Positions 7,371 through 15,001 of a stretch of 35,379 bases of DNA are shown piece by piece; positions within the stretch are counted from its first letter, which is position 1; the number at the start of each line of letters is the position of its first letter. Location of the stretch: NCBI GenBank assembly GCA_002387735.1, contig DGKJ01000040.1, positions 1 to 35,379 of the forward strand, read 5' to 3'. The notes beneath the pieces were generated by a model. It made no database searches. It worked only from the letters and a program-made list of their open reading frames with translations, and was not told the DNA's origin. The translations under genes and the position numbers were made by a program. This DNA comes from Bacteriovoracaceae bacterium UBA4573 (GTDB lineage Bacteria; Bdellovibrionota; UBA1018; UBA923).

Positions 7371-7403
7371 AAAAGGGTCGGGAGTTAAAACCCGACCCTT
7401 TTT
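7371..7403 (+). terminator. Rho-independent terminator (probably bidirectional)
   Basis: AAAAGGGTCGGG (7371-7382) pairs perfectly with CCCGACCCTTTT (7391-7402) around an 8-base loop and is followed by T residues. The A-run on the left also gives a T-run on the minus strand, so it can work in both directions. It ends the coiled-coil protein gene. Confidence 0.92.
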
Positions 7404-7417
7404 GCTTTTAGCGAAAT

Positions 7418-7447
7418 AAAAAAGGCCCGGAACCACAGTTCCAGGCC
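7418..7447 (-). terminator. Rho-independent terminator for the SWIB gene
   Basis: On the minus strand GGCCTGGAAC (7447-7438) pairs with GTTCCGGGCC (7433-7424) with one mismatch and a 4-base loop, followed by a run of T (7423-7418). It lies 30 bases past the SWIB gene stop. Confidence 0.85.
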
Positions 7448-7477
7448 TTCTCGTTTTTTAACTTCTAAAGGCGAAGC

Positions 7478-7783
7478 TTATTTCAAGTGCTTGCTAACGA
7501 GCTTGGTCATTTCAAACATCGAAACCTTGCTCTTGCCGCCAAACACCTTCTTCAACGCGTCGTCGGCGTTAATAAAAGTACGTTTGACCTTATCTTGCAG
7601 CTTCTTACGCTTAATGTATTCCCAAAGCTTCTTCACCACCTGAGTGCGTGGTAGTGGTTTAACCCCAACAATCTCAGCTAATAAAGCCGACGGAGTGAGA
7701 GGTTTCATGAACGCAGCGTTTGGCTTGCGTTTTGACTTTTTCTTTGCTGGTTTCTTTTTCTTTGTAGTTTTTTTCTTGGCCAT
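7478..7783 (-). CDS. SWIB/MDM2-domain protein with lysine-rich histone-like N-terminus
   Basis: 101 residues. Residues 1-22 are nearly all Lys/Arg/Thr/Ala/Pro (MAKKKTTKKKKPAKKKSKRK), resembling bacterial histone H1-like tails. Residues about 26-101 match the SWIB fold: MKPLTPSALLAEIVG, PRTQVVKKLWEYIKRKKLQD, then INADDALKKVFGGKSKVSMFEMTKLVSKHLK. SWIB domains are found in eukaryotic chromatin remodellers and, in bacteria, in small proteins of chlamydiae and some other phyla, where a DNA- or topoisomerase-associated role is suspected. A poly-G ribosome binding site precedes the ATG, and a dedicated terminator follows, so this is a monocistronic gene. Nucleoid association is inference from the basic tail. 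Confidence 0.88.
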   Translation of the reverse strand: MAKKKTTKKKKPAKKKSKRKPNAAFMKPLTPSALLAEIVGVKPLPRTQVVKKLWEYIKRKKLQDKVKRTFINADDALKKVFGGKSKVSMFEMTKLVSKHLK

Positions 7784-7813
7784 TTAAGGAGCCCCCTTTT
7801 TTTCACCATCATT

Positions 7814-8851
7814 CTAAACCAGCGACGAATTATCAACCCAAAACTGCGCAGTAGGCCCCGGTTCGATCAAAATACGTCTTGCGCCGTCGAACGTGAACAC
7901 TTCGCCGTCGACCGTGAACCCCTCAGTTCCGTGAAAATCGAGTTTTTGTACGTCGGCACCCAGGTAACTGTCGTCGAAGGGACGATTGGAGTTCTCGCGA
8001 AAGTAACCCCAAAGAAAACTCGGAGAAAGTAGTGCAAGTTTCCAGAGTGGTAACCCGGTTGCCGCCACATGAAAGGCTCCCAGCGCGGGTGTCTTGAGCG
8101 GCATAGGCCGAAGCCCCAGACAAAGGCGCTCAATGGTGCCTGCAACGATTGCTCGGACTGAGACTTGAGGTAGCACGTAATCGCCGTTCACTTTAATTCC
8201 GGTGTCTTCACCTCGAAACAACGGCTGATCAGAGGCATCGGGCCGCAGGCCTGAAAATATGGTCTTAGCCGCGATCACGGAACCGTCTAGTACACTGGGA
8301 TAGGCACGCACTGAATAATAATTGCGCAACACTCGAAACCCTATGCCCCAACCAAACACGAACCCATAGGTTGGCTCAAACCCGTCCACCGTTACCCGAA
8401 CCGTAGGCACAGTTTCGATTTTCGATTTTTTACCGTCACGCCACTGTTTTACAGAAGTCAGCACCGAGCCTGAAACTCCTAAGCGATTGCACAACATGTT
8501 AAAGGTACCGGCCCGCACCACTAAAATAGGGGGTAGTATTTTGGGATCCTGCCCCGCAAGTTTGCGATAATGCCGTACGTAGGAGGTTATTCCGCGACTC
8601 ACCGAACCGTCGCCCCCATGAAAACAAAGAGAACCACTTGGGACCTTAGTGCCATTGGCTCGATTTTCCGCCTGAAAATCACTCTGGGCTTGGCGCGCCA
8701 TGAGAGTATCGAGTGCTTCGAGCGACGGTGTCAGCTCGACTTTTCCAGCGCTAGATAGTACCTTCGAGAGCCGGTTGTGGATTTTCGGATTCAGTCGCGA
8801 AGACCGAGCATGAGGGTTCACCACCACGAGGAGCGGATGATCAGAACGCAT
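7814..8851 (-). CDS. Diacylglycerol-kinase-catalytic-domain lipid kinase (YegS/LCB5-like)
   Basis: 345 residues from the ATG at 8851. HPLLVVVNPHARSS at the N-terminus gives the strand with the conserved Asn-Pro. FHGGDGSVSRG (GGDG at about 79-82) is the nucleotide-binding signature of the DAGK/sphingosine kinase/YegS superfamily. RAGTFNMLCNRLG corresponds to the family's 'P.GTaNd.ar.lG' motif, with Arg and Met replacing common residues. The C-terminal beta domain ends with FTVDGEVFTFDGARRILIEPG, as in YegS ('iDGE'). It phosphorylates a lipid, probably diacylglycerol or a related membrane lipid. Longer starts exist (ATG 8860, GTG 8881), and all overlap the start of the divergent methyltransferase gene. 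No good ribosome binding site marks one of them. Confidence 0.85.
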   Translation of the reverse strand: MRSDHPLLVVVNPHARSSRLNPKIHNRLSKVLSSAGKVELTPSLEALDTLMARQAQSDFQAENRANGTKVPSGSLCFHGGDGSVSRGITSYVRHYRKLAGQDPKILPPILVVRAGTFNMLCNRLGVSGSVLTSVKQWRDGKKSKIETVPTVRVTVDGFEPTYGFVFGWGIGFRVLRNYYSVRAYPSVLDGSVIAAKTIFSGLRPDASDQPLFRGEDTGIKVNGDYVLPQVSVRAIVAGTIERLCLGLRPMPLKTPALGAFHVAATGLPLWKLALLSPSFLWGYFRENSNRPFDDSYLGADVQKLDFHGTEGFTVDGEVFTFDGARRILIEPGPTAQFWVDNSSLV

Positions 8852-9688
8852 ACGATTCATGTTAACAAAAACGGTTCTCACTCGCTACGCCATATCGAGA
8901 GCGGCGAGGTCATGCACTCAAGTATCGGACCGCTGGAAGAGGCCTTGGCGCTTTATGTGGAACAATCTGCCCTGTGCCAAGCTTTGTCCTCGGAGTCACT
9001 GGTTCTGTGGGACTGTGGTTTAGGGGCCGGAACCAACGCATTTGCCGCAATCGCAGCCGTCTTGGGTGCGCAGGCGGAAGCTCCCTCCAACCATCGCTTA
9101 CAGGTCGTTTCGTTTGAAAATGATCTCTCTGGTCTAGAGCTCGCTCTCGAAAACGAAAAAATATTGCCCTATATTGCCCAATTCCGCGAACCCGCTAATC
9201 ATGTACTCGATCGCTGGCGCAAACTCGGTCCAGATGAGTCGCTCCGAGAAACCATATCGATATCTTCAAACGTCACGTGGACGGTATTCGACGGTGACTT
9301 TCGAACGGCCCTAGAGCGAGCACCCGCTCCCGATTTAATTTATTATGATTTTTACTCACCGAAAGTTTGCCCTGATTTATGGACCAAGGAAGTGTTCTCC
9401 CTCGTCCACTCGCGTTCCAACCCAAAATGCCGCTTATTTACCTACAGTTCAGCCACCCGGGTACACGTCGCACTGTTAGATTCCGGTTTTTATGTAGGTC
9501 GCGGCCAATCGACCGGAGCGAAAAACCACACAACCGCCGCCGCTATGCGAATGGAAGATCTCAAGTCGCCACTGGGCCCGAGTTTTCTAAGTCGGCTTGA
9601 GAGGTCCCACATCTATAGCTTAGAAGAGCGCGCTGTCCTTCGCGCGCGACTTTCTCTACACCCTCAGTGGCGTCAATCTATTACTTAG
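8837..9688 (+). CDS. MnmC-like SAM-dependent methyltransferase (DUF752/MnmD type)
   Basis: 283 residues from the ATG at 8837, chosen for the GAGGAG ribosome binding site directly upstream; upstream in-frame codons are an unconserved extension. GPLEEALALYVEQS, VLWDCGLGAGTNAFAAI (SAM-binding, glycines at 61-65) and DLIYYDFYSPKVCPDLWTKE, then FTYSSATRVHVALLDSGFYVGRG match the methyltransferase half of MnmC. That domain converts nm5s2U to mnm5s2U at the wobble position of tRNAs. The usual 'DaFsP..nPelW' motif is modified to YDFYSPKVCPDLW. No FAD-dependent oxidase half is present. A tRNA-modification role is the best guess, but another substrate cannot be excluded. The 3' end overlaps the convergent dehydrogenase gene by 8 bases. 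Confidence 0.75.
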   Translation: MIRTHTIHVNKNGSHSLRHIESGEVMHSSIGPLEEALALYVEQSALCQALSSESLVLWDCGLGAGTNAFAAIAAVLGAQAEAPSNHRLQVVSFENDLSGLELALENEKILPYIAQFREPANHVLDRWRKLGPDESLRETISISSNVTWTVFDGDFRTALERAPAPDLIYYDFYSPKVCPDLWTKEVFSLVHSRSNPKCRLFTYSSATRVHVALLDSGFYVGRGQSTGAKNHTTAAAMRMEDLKSPLGPSFLSRLERSHIYSLEERAVLRARLSLHPQWRQSIT

Positions 9689-10757
9689 CTGAATTTAAAA
9701 AGTGATCTCGCTCCAACCGACGCACAATTCCCGGTTTTGCCTGAAGTACAATCGGAATTCCTCGCAGCAACGCGGCCACCGTGGCTGGGTCCCCGGGGGT
9801 TCCGCCTTCGATCGTCACAACTAAATTCGGATTGCCACGAATTTCAATTCGATCGCGTGGTTTGGCCGCCCCGAGCGAAATTTCGAGGTCGAGTTCAATT
9901 AGCGTTCGTCCGCGTTTACTAGCGGTTGCTCGTTGATGCAGTCCAATCACCTGACCCTTTTTTAAGGCCTGGGTTTTGGTTTTCACCGATCGGGCTGCCA
10001 AAACTGGCTCAATGCTTGAATCTCTTTGATCCGCTTTAAGGCCAAAATAACTGGTTAAAAAATCGAGGGATTCAAGCAAACCCACATGCCCAATTTTACC
10101 TTTTTCAACAAGAGAACGAAAGGTCGGTTCGTCGAGTCCGGCGCCAATTTTTCGCTGTAACGGTAGACGTCGAGTGGCGGCATCGACGACTCTGGTAATT
10201 TTTAAATAATCTACTGTTTGTACCGCCTGCGTCAAAATCGCTGGCAACACGTCCATTACAAAACCTGGATTTACGCCAGTGCCCATCACCGCCACGCCAC
10301 TCTCTCGACTGATACGATCGAGCTCTCCGGCGATCGCCGCATTACTTTGCCACGGGTGGAACAGCTCTTCTGAAGACGACACCACCGGTATTTTGGCGCG
10401 TGCCAACTCTTTAAGCTGAGAAACAACCATCGCGAGACTAGACGAAGTGGTGTGAATGCAAACATCAGGGCGACTGTCGGCAATCGCCTCAGATAGCGAT
10501 CCATAGGTAGCGATTTTACGACTCTCCGCCCAGCGGCGCGACTCTGGCACTATATCGATAGCGCCAAAAATCTCGAGCTTTCGGTTCCAGAATGGGGATT
10601 CCCGTTCAATTGTTTCTACAACCATGCGTCCAATGTACCCTAGACCGTAAAGCAGCACTCGGACGACTGGTAGGGTTTCGCGTTCTAGCCCCGACGACCC
10701 CGTTTTTTTTCGGCGATCGCTGGGTCTACGCTGAATGTGTTTTCTCTGGATTTGCAT
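9681..10757 (-). CDS. Dihydrodipicolinate-reductase-like NAD(P)-dependent dehydrogenase (diaminopentanoate dehydrogenase type)
   Basis: 358 residues. After a basic 30-residue leader (possibly not translated in vivo) comes a Rossmann motif VLLYGLGYIGRMVVE. It is followed by GAIDIVPES, DVCIHTTSSSLAMV and IPVVSSSEELFHPW, the order found in DapB-related proteins such as 2,4-diaminopentanoate dehydrogenase. GTGVNPGFVMDVLPAIL and the C-terminal GNPNLVVTIEGGTPGDPATVAALLRGIPIVLQAKPGIV are the typical substrate-domain blocks of that subgroup. The true DapB motif is not present, so a lysine-pathway role is unlikely. The substrate is probably an amino or keto acid. It faces the HAD gene with about 30 bases between starts. 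No ribosome binding site is evident before the ATG at 10757, so the start is uncertain. Confidence 0.78.
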   Translation of the reverse strand: MQIQRKHIQRRPSDRRKKTGSSGLERETLPVVRVLLYGLGYIGRMVVETIERESPFWNRKLEIFGAIDIVPESRRWAESRKIATYGSLSEAIADSRPDVCIHTTSSSLAMVVSQLKELARAKIPVVSSSEELFHPWQSNAAIAGELDRISRESGVAVMGTGVNPGFVMDVLPAILTQAVQTVDYLKITRVVDAATRRLPLQRKIGAGLDEPTFRSLVEKGKIGHVGLLESLDFLTSYFGLKADQRDSSIEPVLAARSVKTKTQALKKGQVIGLHQRATASKRGRTLIELDLEISLGAAKPRDRIEIRGNPNLVVTIEGGTPGDPATVAALLRGIPIVLQAKPGIVRRLERDHFLNSAK

Positions 10758-10787
10758 GTTGCAAAACTTTGCCGTAAGTTGAGGGAA

Positions 10788-11486
10788 ATGTCACCCTCTC
10801 GACTCGTACTATTTGATATAGATGGAACGCTGCTGTTCGGAGGTCCACTCTGGAAAGAATGCTTTCTCAAGGCTTTCAGCCACCATTACCCCAACATCGA
10901 GTTCCCGAACGTGCCTTTTTGTGGAAAAACCGATTTGCAAATCGCAAGAGAAGTACTCGCTGCAGCGGGGGTTGAATCTGCTCTCGTCGAACGGCAAATG
11001 CCGATCGTGGTGGAACACTATGTCAACCTTGCGGTGCCACTAGCCGAAAAACGCGCTCACGAAGTAACGGTATTGCCTGGCGTGCGCCCTTTACTTGACA
11101 CTCTAAAACAGCGGGACGACATTATCGTAGGCCTGCTCACTGGCAATGTTAAACAGGGTGCTTTCGCAAAACTCGCCTGTGCCGACCTCGAACATCATTT
11201 TACTTTTGGTGTTTTTGGCGACGACGACTGGGACCGCTACAAATTGCCCGCTCTGGCCGTTGAACGCGCTAAAACGGAATTAGGGCAACACTTCTCGGGC
11301 AAACAGATCGTCATCATTGGTGATACCATTCACGATGTGAATTGTGGAAAATCAATCGGGGTAAAATCCATTGCTGTAGGCACCGGAAAAAATGTTCCAA
11401 AAGAAGAGCTACTAGCCCAAAATCCCGATTACTATTTTCGTGATCTCAGTCCGACGTTCGAAATCGTCCAGGCAATTTTAGAATAA
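10788..11486 (+). CDS. HAD-superfamily phosphatase, phosphoglycolate-phosphatase-like
   Basis: 232 residues from the ATG at 10788, which has GAGGG just upstream. Motif I is LVLFDIDGTLL with nucleophile D10 and acid/base D12. Motif II is GLLTGN. Motif IV is IVIIGDTIHDVNCGKSIGVKSIAVGTG. A helical cap (about 20-95) between motifs I and II makes it a subfamily I (beta-phosphoglucomutase/Gph-like) member. These enzymes hydrolyse small phosphate esters such as 2-phosphoglycolate; the substrate is not determined here. The stop lies 16 bases before the stop of the convergent 1,135-residue protein. Confidence 0.88.
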   Translation: MSPSRLVLFDIDGTLLFGGPLWKECFLKAFSHHYPNIEFPNVPFCGKTDLQIAREVLAAAGVESALVERQMPIVVEHYVNLAVPLAEKRAHEVTVLPGVRPLLDTLKQRDDIIVGLLTGNVKQGAFAKLACADLEHHFTFGVFGDDDWDRYKLPALAVERAKTELGQHFSGKQIVIIGDTIHDVNCGKSIGVKSIAVGTGKNVPKEELLAQNPDYYFRDLSPTFEIVQAILE

Positions 11487-11502
11487 CTTTTCACATCTCG
11501 AT

Positions 11503-14500
11503 TTATCGACGTGTCGTATTCGTATCGTTAAAAAATTCGGGCACTTCTTCAAGTGCAACCTCGTAGCGCAAAGTCACCGCACTAGCCCAGCGATTGTTTC
11601 CAAAATTTATAAATGAGGCGCTGATATCTAGAATAAGTACCTGCCCTCTGTTGTTACGAAGAAAGGTAAACGACCCCTTTTTTCCGCCATTGTCGCCAAA
11701 TTCCGCAAAGTAAACTTGGCGATTCGATAGGCTATGAATCACCATGGCCTTGGACCCGATGCGATACTGGCTTTCGATGTTTTTACGAAGACTTTTGACC
11801 AGAGACGGGACCAACCAAGCCAATTTTTTTTCGGATCCGATTTCCGAAAGAGCAGCATTTACAAAAAAAATGTCCTGATCAAAGGTTGCTCGCAAAGATG
11901 CAGGCAGTTCGTCACGAATCCGTTGCCGCGCAAGGTTTCGGCGATCAGGGGCCGAATCGACCTCGGATTTCTCGCTGATTTCATTTTGCTCAATTGTGGG
12001 ATTAGGGATTGGTAAAAGCCCATCCACCGCATCGCGCAGTTCCTTTTTAACAGTGTGCCGAACAACCTCGAACCACAATTCGATAGAATCGGACCTTACC
12101 CATTCGCGCAGATCGCTGTTGCCCATTCCAATAAGCGCATTTTGATATACCGGGTCTTCGAGCATCTTTTTTAGCAGCGCCACGACTTCGAGCGGCGAAA
12201 GCGAGAGTGGGGGCTCCCCTTGAAGAACTCGCTCAAAATTTTGAATCGTTTCCAAAACCTGATCTTCGGGAGAGACTTTCTTTTCAGACTCTACTACTTC
12301 AAGTTTTTCTGGGAATCCGAACCGCGCCAAGGTCGTATTCAACGGAATCAAAAACACTCGTTCTGAAGCATTTTGCAAACCATGAATCACCACTGTTGAT
12401 CGATTTTTTGCTGCTAAATCTCGCAGAAAACGCGCTCGAGCGATCACTGAGCCGATGTGGAACCCCTGATCAAGTTCGGTCGACTCAATGGCGGTCGTTA
12501 ACATTTCTGAAGCCTGTGGCAAAGTTATTGGAAAATCCAAAACCTGCGCTGCATTTATTTCTTCGACTAATTCTACGTAGGTACGCTGACGCTCTTCTTC
12601 TGTTCGAATGCGATCAACTCGCACTGCAATAAACTTACTTTTACCGTTTGCAATCAACGGCACCACAGTGGCGTCAAGTTCGCCGAAAACACTTTTGCTA
12701 AGAAAACGTGATTCATTGAATGCCGCCAAAGAAAGTTCTTCGTTCTCAGATCCCGACGTTTCGACACCCGAATGATTTTCTAATTCCACCGCTAGAAAAT
12801 TTGCCTTCATGTGGTCGGGCACCGGTAGCGCTACAAAACGAATCGCAAGCGGATTTTTTTTCGGGTCAGCACTCCAAAAAATTCCACCTTTTTTGCCGAT
12901 TGCTATACTTCGGAGGGCCTTAGCTGTCATAACCTCGGCATTACGAGTTCGTTCCCCCAAGAGTTCATCTAAAAACCGACGTTGCAATCCACCGGTCAGC
13001 GATTCCCCCTCGCCCAACTGCAAGGCGTAGCGGTACTGTGCGAAAAGTAATTCTTCGGTGGCTGCGCCAAAATAGCTCTCACTAAATAATACAAGATAGG
13101 GGCTTTCAGCCGTGCTATTCACACTACGGCGCGTGAGTACCAAAAACGGCGCACCAGCGGTGCTTGTTTTAGGATCTCCCATCAAGCCGTCGAGGTAGGT
13201 TTCAGGACGATTCAGAAATTCGCGAAATGGTTTAAAGCGCCCCAAGATTGTTTTGGGCCCAATCTCTGATATCTCCATACCGGGGCGAATCAATTCCATT
13301 TGCCCAACGAGGTCCTGCGTTGGAGAACCTAAATGCGTTCGATCGCTGGTCATGGGCGCTTGAGTTACCGGCCCGGGTTCGATCGATTCAGCAGTTGCCG
13401 TTGATTTTGCGACTTCTGGAACTGGTGCGATAGGAATGAGAAGTCCGTAGATTCCCGACGAAGCGCGCTTTAAAAGTACCGGCGGGCGCTCTGTGCCCAA
13501 TGTCAGTTCATTCAAACGACGCAAACGGCCATTCGGGTCGTTTGGAATCAGTTGAATATCTGATGGAGCGGGATCCGACAGCAACCGCGCGATAGGCTCG
13601 CGGAGTTGCTCCACTTGGTCATGAGAAAGCACTAGCGACGCATCGTAGCGCTCAAGGTGCTTTTGAATCTGTTCGACTACATATTGCGCGTCCAATTCCG
13701 GCCGGGCCGCAAAATATACCGCTCTCGGAATGGTCGCGCGGTTTCTTTGTACTCCGTTGGGACCGGAACCTTGTTTCTCGATCACGACGCCTGCTGGTGA
13801 AATCAGAAGATTCTGTTTATTGTTTAAAAATATAAATGCACTAATGCTGAGAGATTGCTTGCCCGAGATCGTTTCAGTGCGTCGTTCGGCTTTAGTTTTA
13901 GCGCTTTTTAATTCTGCGATCGAAGGTTTTGCTGGGGCTTCGATGGGAAGATCTTCTAGTATAGGAGCGATCTGCTGCGTTTCGACTTTCAGGAGACTTC
14001 TAATTTTCTCTCTAAGAACTGCGGGCTCACTTTCTCCTAACACACCATCGGCTGCTTCGCGCTGAAGGATCGAAAATACATCCATCGAAATTACGTAGAT
14101 CTGATTCTTACTTGTAGGATCCGAAACTTGATACACCCCACGTTTTGAGTGTCGATCAATGGCGCCCAACCCATTTAAGCTCTTAGCCATATCGGATAAG
14201 GTAGTTCTATGAACTTTGAAAGCACTAGCGACTTTGGAATTCTTAGCCCAACGATCAAAAATTTCGCTGGCAACCAAAACAGAAAAACGGCCGGGCTGAT
14301 CAATTAAAAGGACCGGGGCTTGTGCAGCTTTTTCGAATGCCACTTTATACAGTTCATTCTGGTTTTTCTCGCTAGTACTATCGAGTGTTTTTAACGCCGG
14401 AAGAATCAACGGCTCGTCAACCAAAGCGTTGAGCACTTCACTGTGACGTAGCGTTAAAGTCTCAACAAAGGGCTTCGACGCAATCGAAGTCATCAATTTT

Positions 14501-14910
14501 GCGATCTTGGCCGCAGGTCCGGAAAAAACGAAATTTTGGTAAATAATTGAACTTGTTTTGGTGCGCACCGCATTGGCTGTAGAAAGTTCAAAATCAACTT
14601 CAACGCCCAACGAAGCGGCAAGTTTTCCTAATTCCATCAACATGGCCATTGAGACATTTGCAGAAATAGAAAAACTGGTGAGCAAAACCGTTGGACCGCT
14701 GGCAAGCTCGAGGTCCTTCTTAAGTTTGCTCCAGGCTTCGTTCGGAGTCAGACGAGTACTGGATATAGCCTCTAGCGCACGTTCTGCGAGAATCTCAGCA
14801 CAAGTGGGGGCGACCCGTTTTGTTGCCGCCGCGATATTTCGAATCCCACTAAATCCAACAACCAATCCGATTGCGAGGGCAATTGTTCGAAGAACGTTGA
14901 GTAAACCCAT
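11503..14910 (-). CDS. Very large exported protein of unknown family
   Basis: 1,135 residues, with a good GAGGTG ribosome binding site seven bases before the ATG. The N-terminus (VLRTIALAIGLVVGFSGIRNIAAA) is a signal peptide or uncleaved anchor. The rest is a mosaic of alpha/beta segments with no other membrane helix and one cysteine near residue 37. I recognise no enzyme motif. A Pro/Ala/Thr linker (about 500-525, PIAPVPEVAKSTATAESIEP) separates two halves. Two segments near 820-857 and 1036-1072 look alike, both holding [VM]VIH-G/S-L-x-N followed by a [VY][FY] beta strand, so the protein may be built from degenerate repeats. It lies downstream of ygiQ on the same strand, but has its own candidate promoter (14938-14966). 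A surface, adhesive or envelope role is plausible but unproven. Confidence 0.85.
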   Translation of the reverse strand: MGLLNVLRTIALAIGLVVGFSGIRNIAAATKRVAPTCAEILAERALEAISSTRLTPNEAWSKLKKDLELASGPTVLLTSFSISANVSMAMLMELGKLAASLGVEVDFELSTANAVRTKTSSIIYQNFVFSGPAAKIAKLMTSIASKPFVETLTLRHSEVLNALVDEPLILPALKTLDSTSEKNQNELYKVAFEKAAQAPVLLIDQPGRFSVLVASEIFDRWAKNSKVASAFKVHRTTLSDMAKSLNGLGAIDRHSKRGVYQVSDPTSKNQIYVISMDVFSILQREAADGVLGESEPAVLREKIRSLLKVETQQIAPILEDLPIEAPAKPSIAELKSAKTKAERRTETISGKQSLSISAFIFLNNKQNLLISPAGVVIEKQGSGPNGVQRNRATIPRAVYFAARPELDAQYVVEQIQKHLERYDASLVLSHDQVEQLREPIARLLSDPAPSDIQLIPNDPNGRLRRLNELTLGTERPPVLLKRASSGIYGLLIPIAPVPEVAKSTATAESIEPGPVTQAPMTSDRTHLGSPTQDLVGQMELIRPGMEISEIGPKTILGRFKPFREFLNRPETYLDGLMGDPKTSTAGAPFLVLTRRSVNSTAESPYLVLFSESYFGAATEELLFAQYRYALQLGEGESLTGGLQRRFLDELLGERTRNAEVMTAKALRSIAIGKKGGIFWSADPKKNPLAIRFVALPVPDHMKANFLAVELENHSGVETSGSENEELSLAAFNESRFLSKSVFGELDATVVPLIANGKSKFIAVRVDRIRTEEERQRTYVELVEEINAAQVLDFPITLPQASEMLTTAIESTELDQGFHIGSVIARARFLRDLAAKNRSTVVIHGLQNASERVFLIPLNTTLARFGFPEKLEVVESEKKVSPEDQVLETIQNFERVLQGEPPLSLSPLEVVALLKKMLEDPVYQNALIGMGNSDLREWVRSDSIELWFEVVRHTVKKELRDAVDGLLPIPNPTIEQNEISEKSEVDSAPDRRNLARQRIRDELPASLRATFDQDIFFVNAALSEIGSEKKLAWLVPSLVKSLRKNIESQYRIGSKAMVIHSLSNRQVYFAEFGDNGGKKGSFTFLRNNRGQVLILDISASFINFGNNRWASAVTLRYEVALEEVPEFFNDTNTTRR

Positions 14911-14923
14911 GATTCACCTCAAA

Positions 14924-14966
14924 AATAAAGTGGAGCTTTATTATCAAGATTTGGTACCAATCTCAA
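14924..14966 (-). promoter_or_regulatory. Candidate promoter and AT-rich hairpin before the 1,135-residue protein gene
   Basis: On the minus strand TTGAGA (14966-14961) and TAATAA (14943-14938) are separated by 17 bases. The -10 element overlaps a 7-base-arm palindrome AATAAAG-TGGAG-CTTTATT (14924-14942). Transcription would start near 14931, giving a short leader with GAGGTG. Confidence 0.4.
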
Positions 14967-15001
14967 TATCTAAATAATGCGGCACGTTATTTTGAACCAA
15001 A

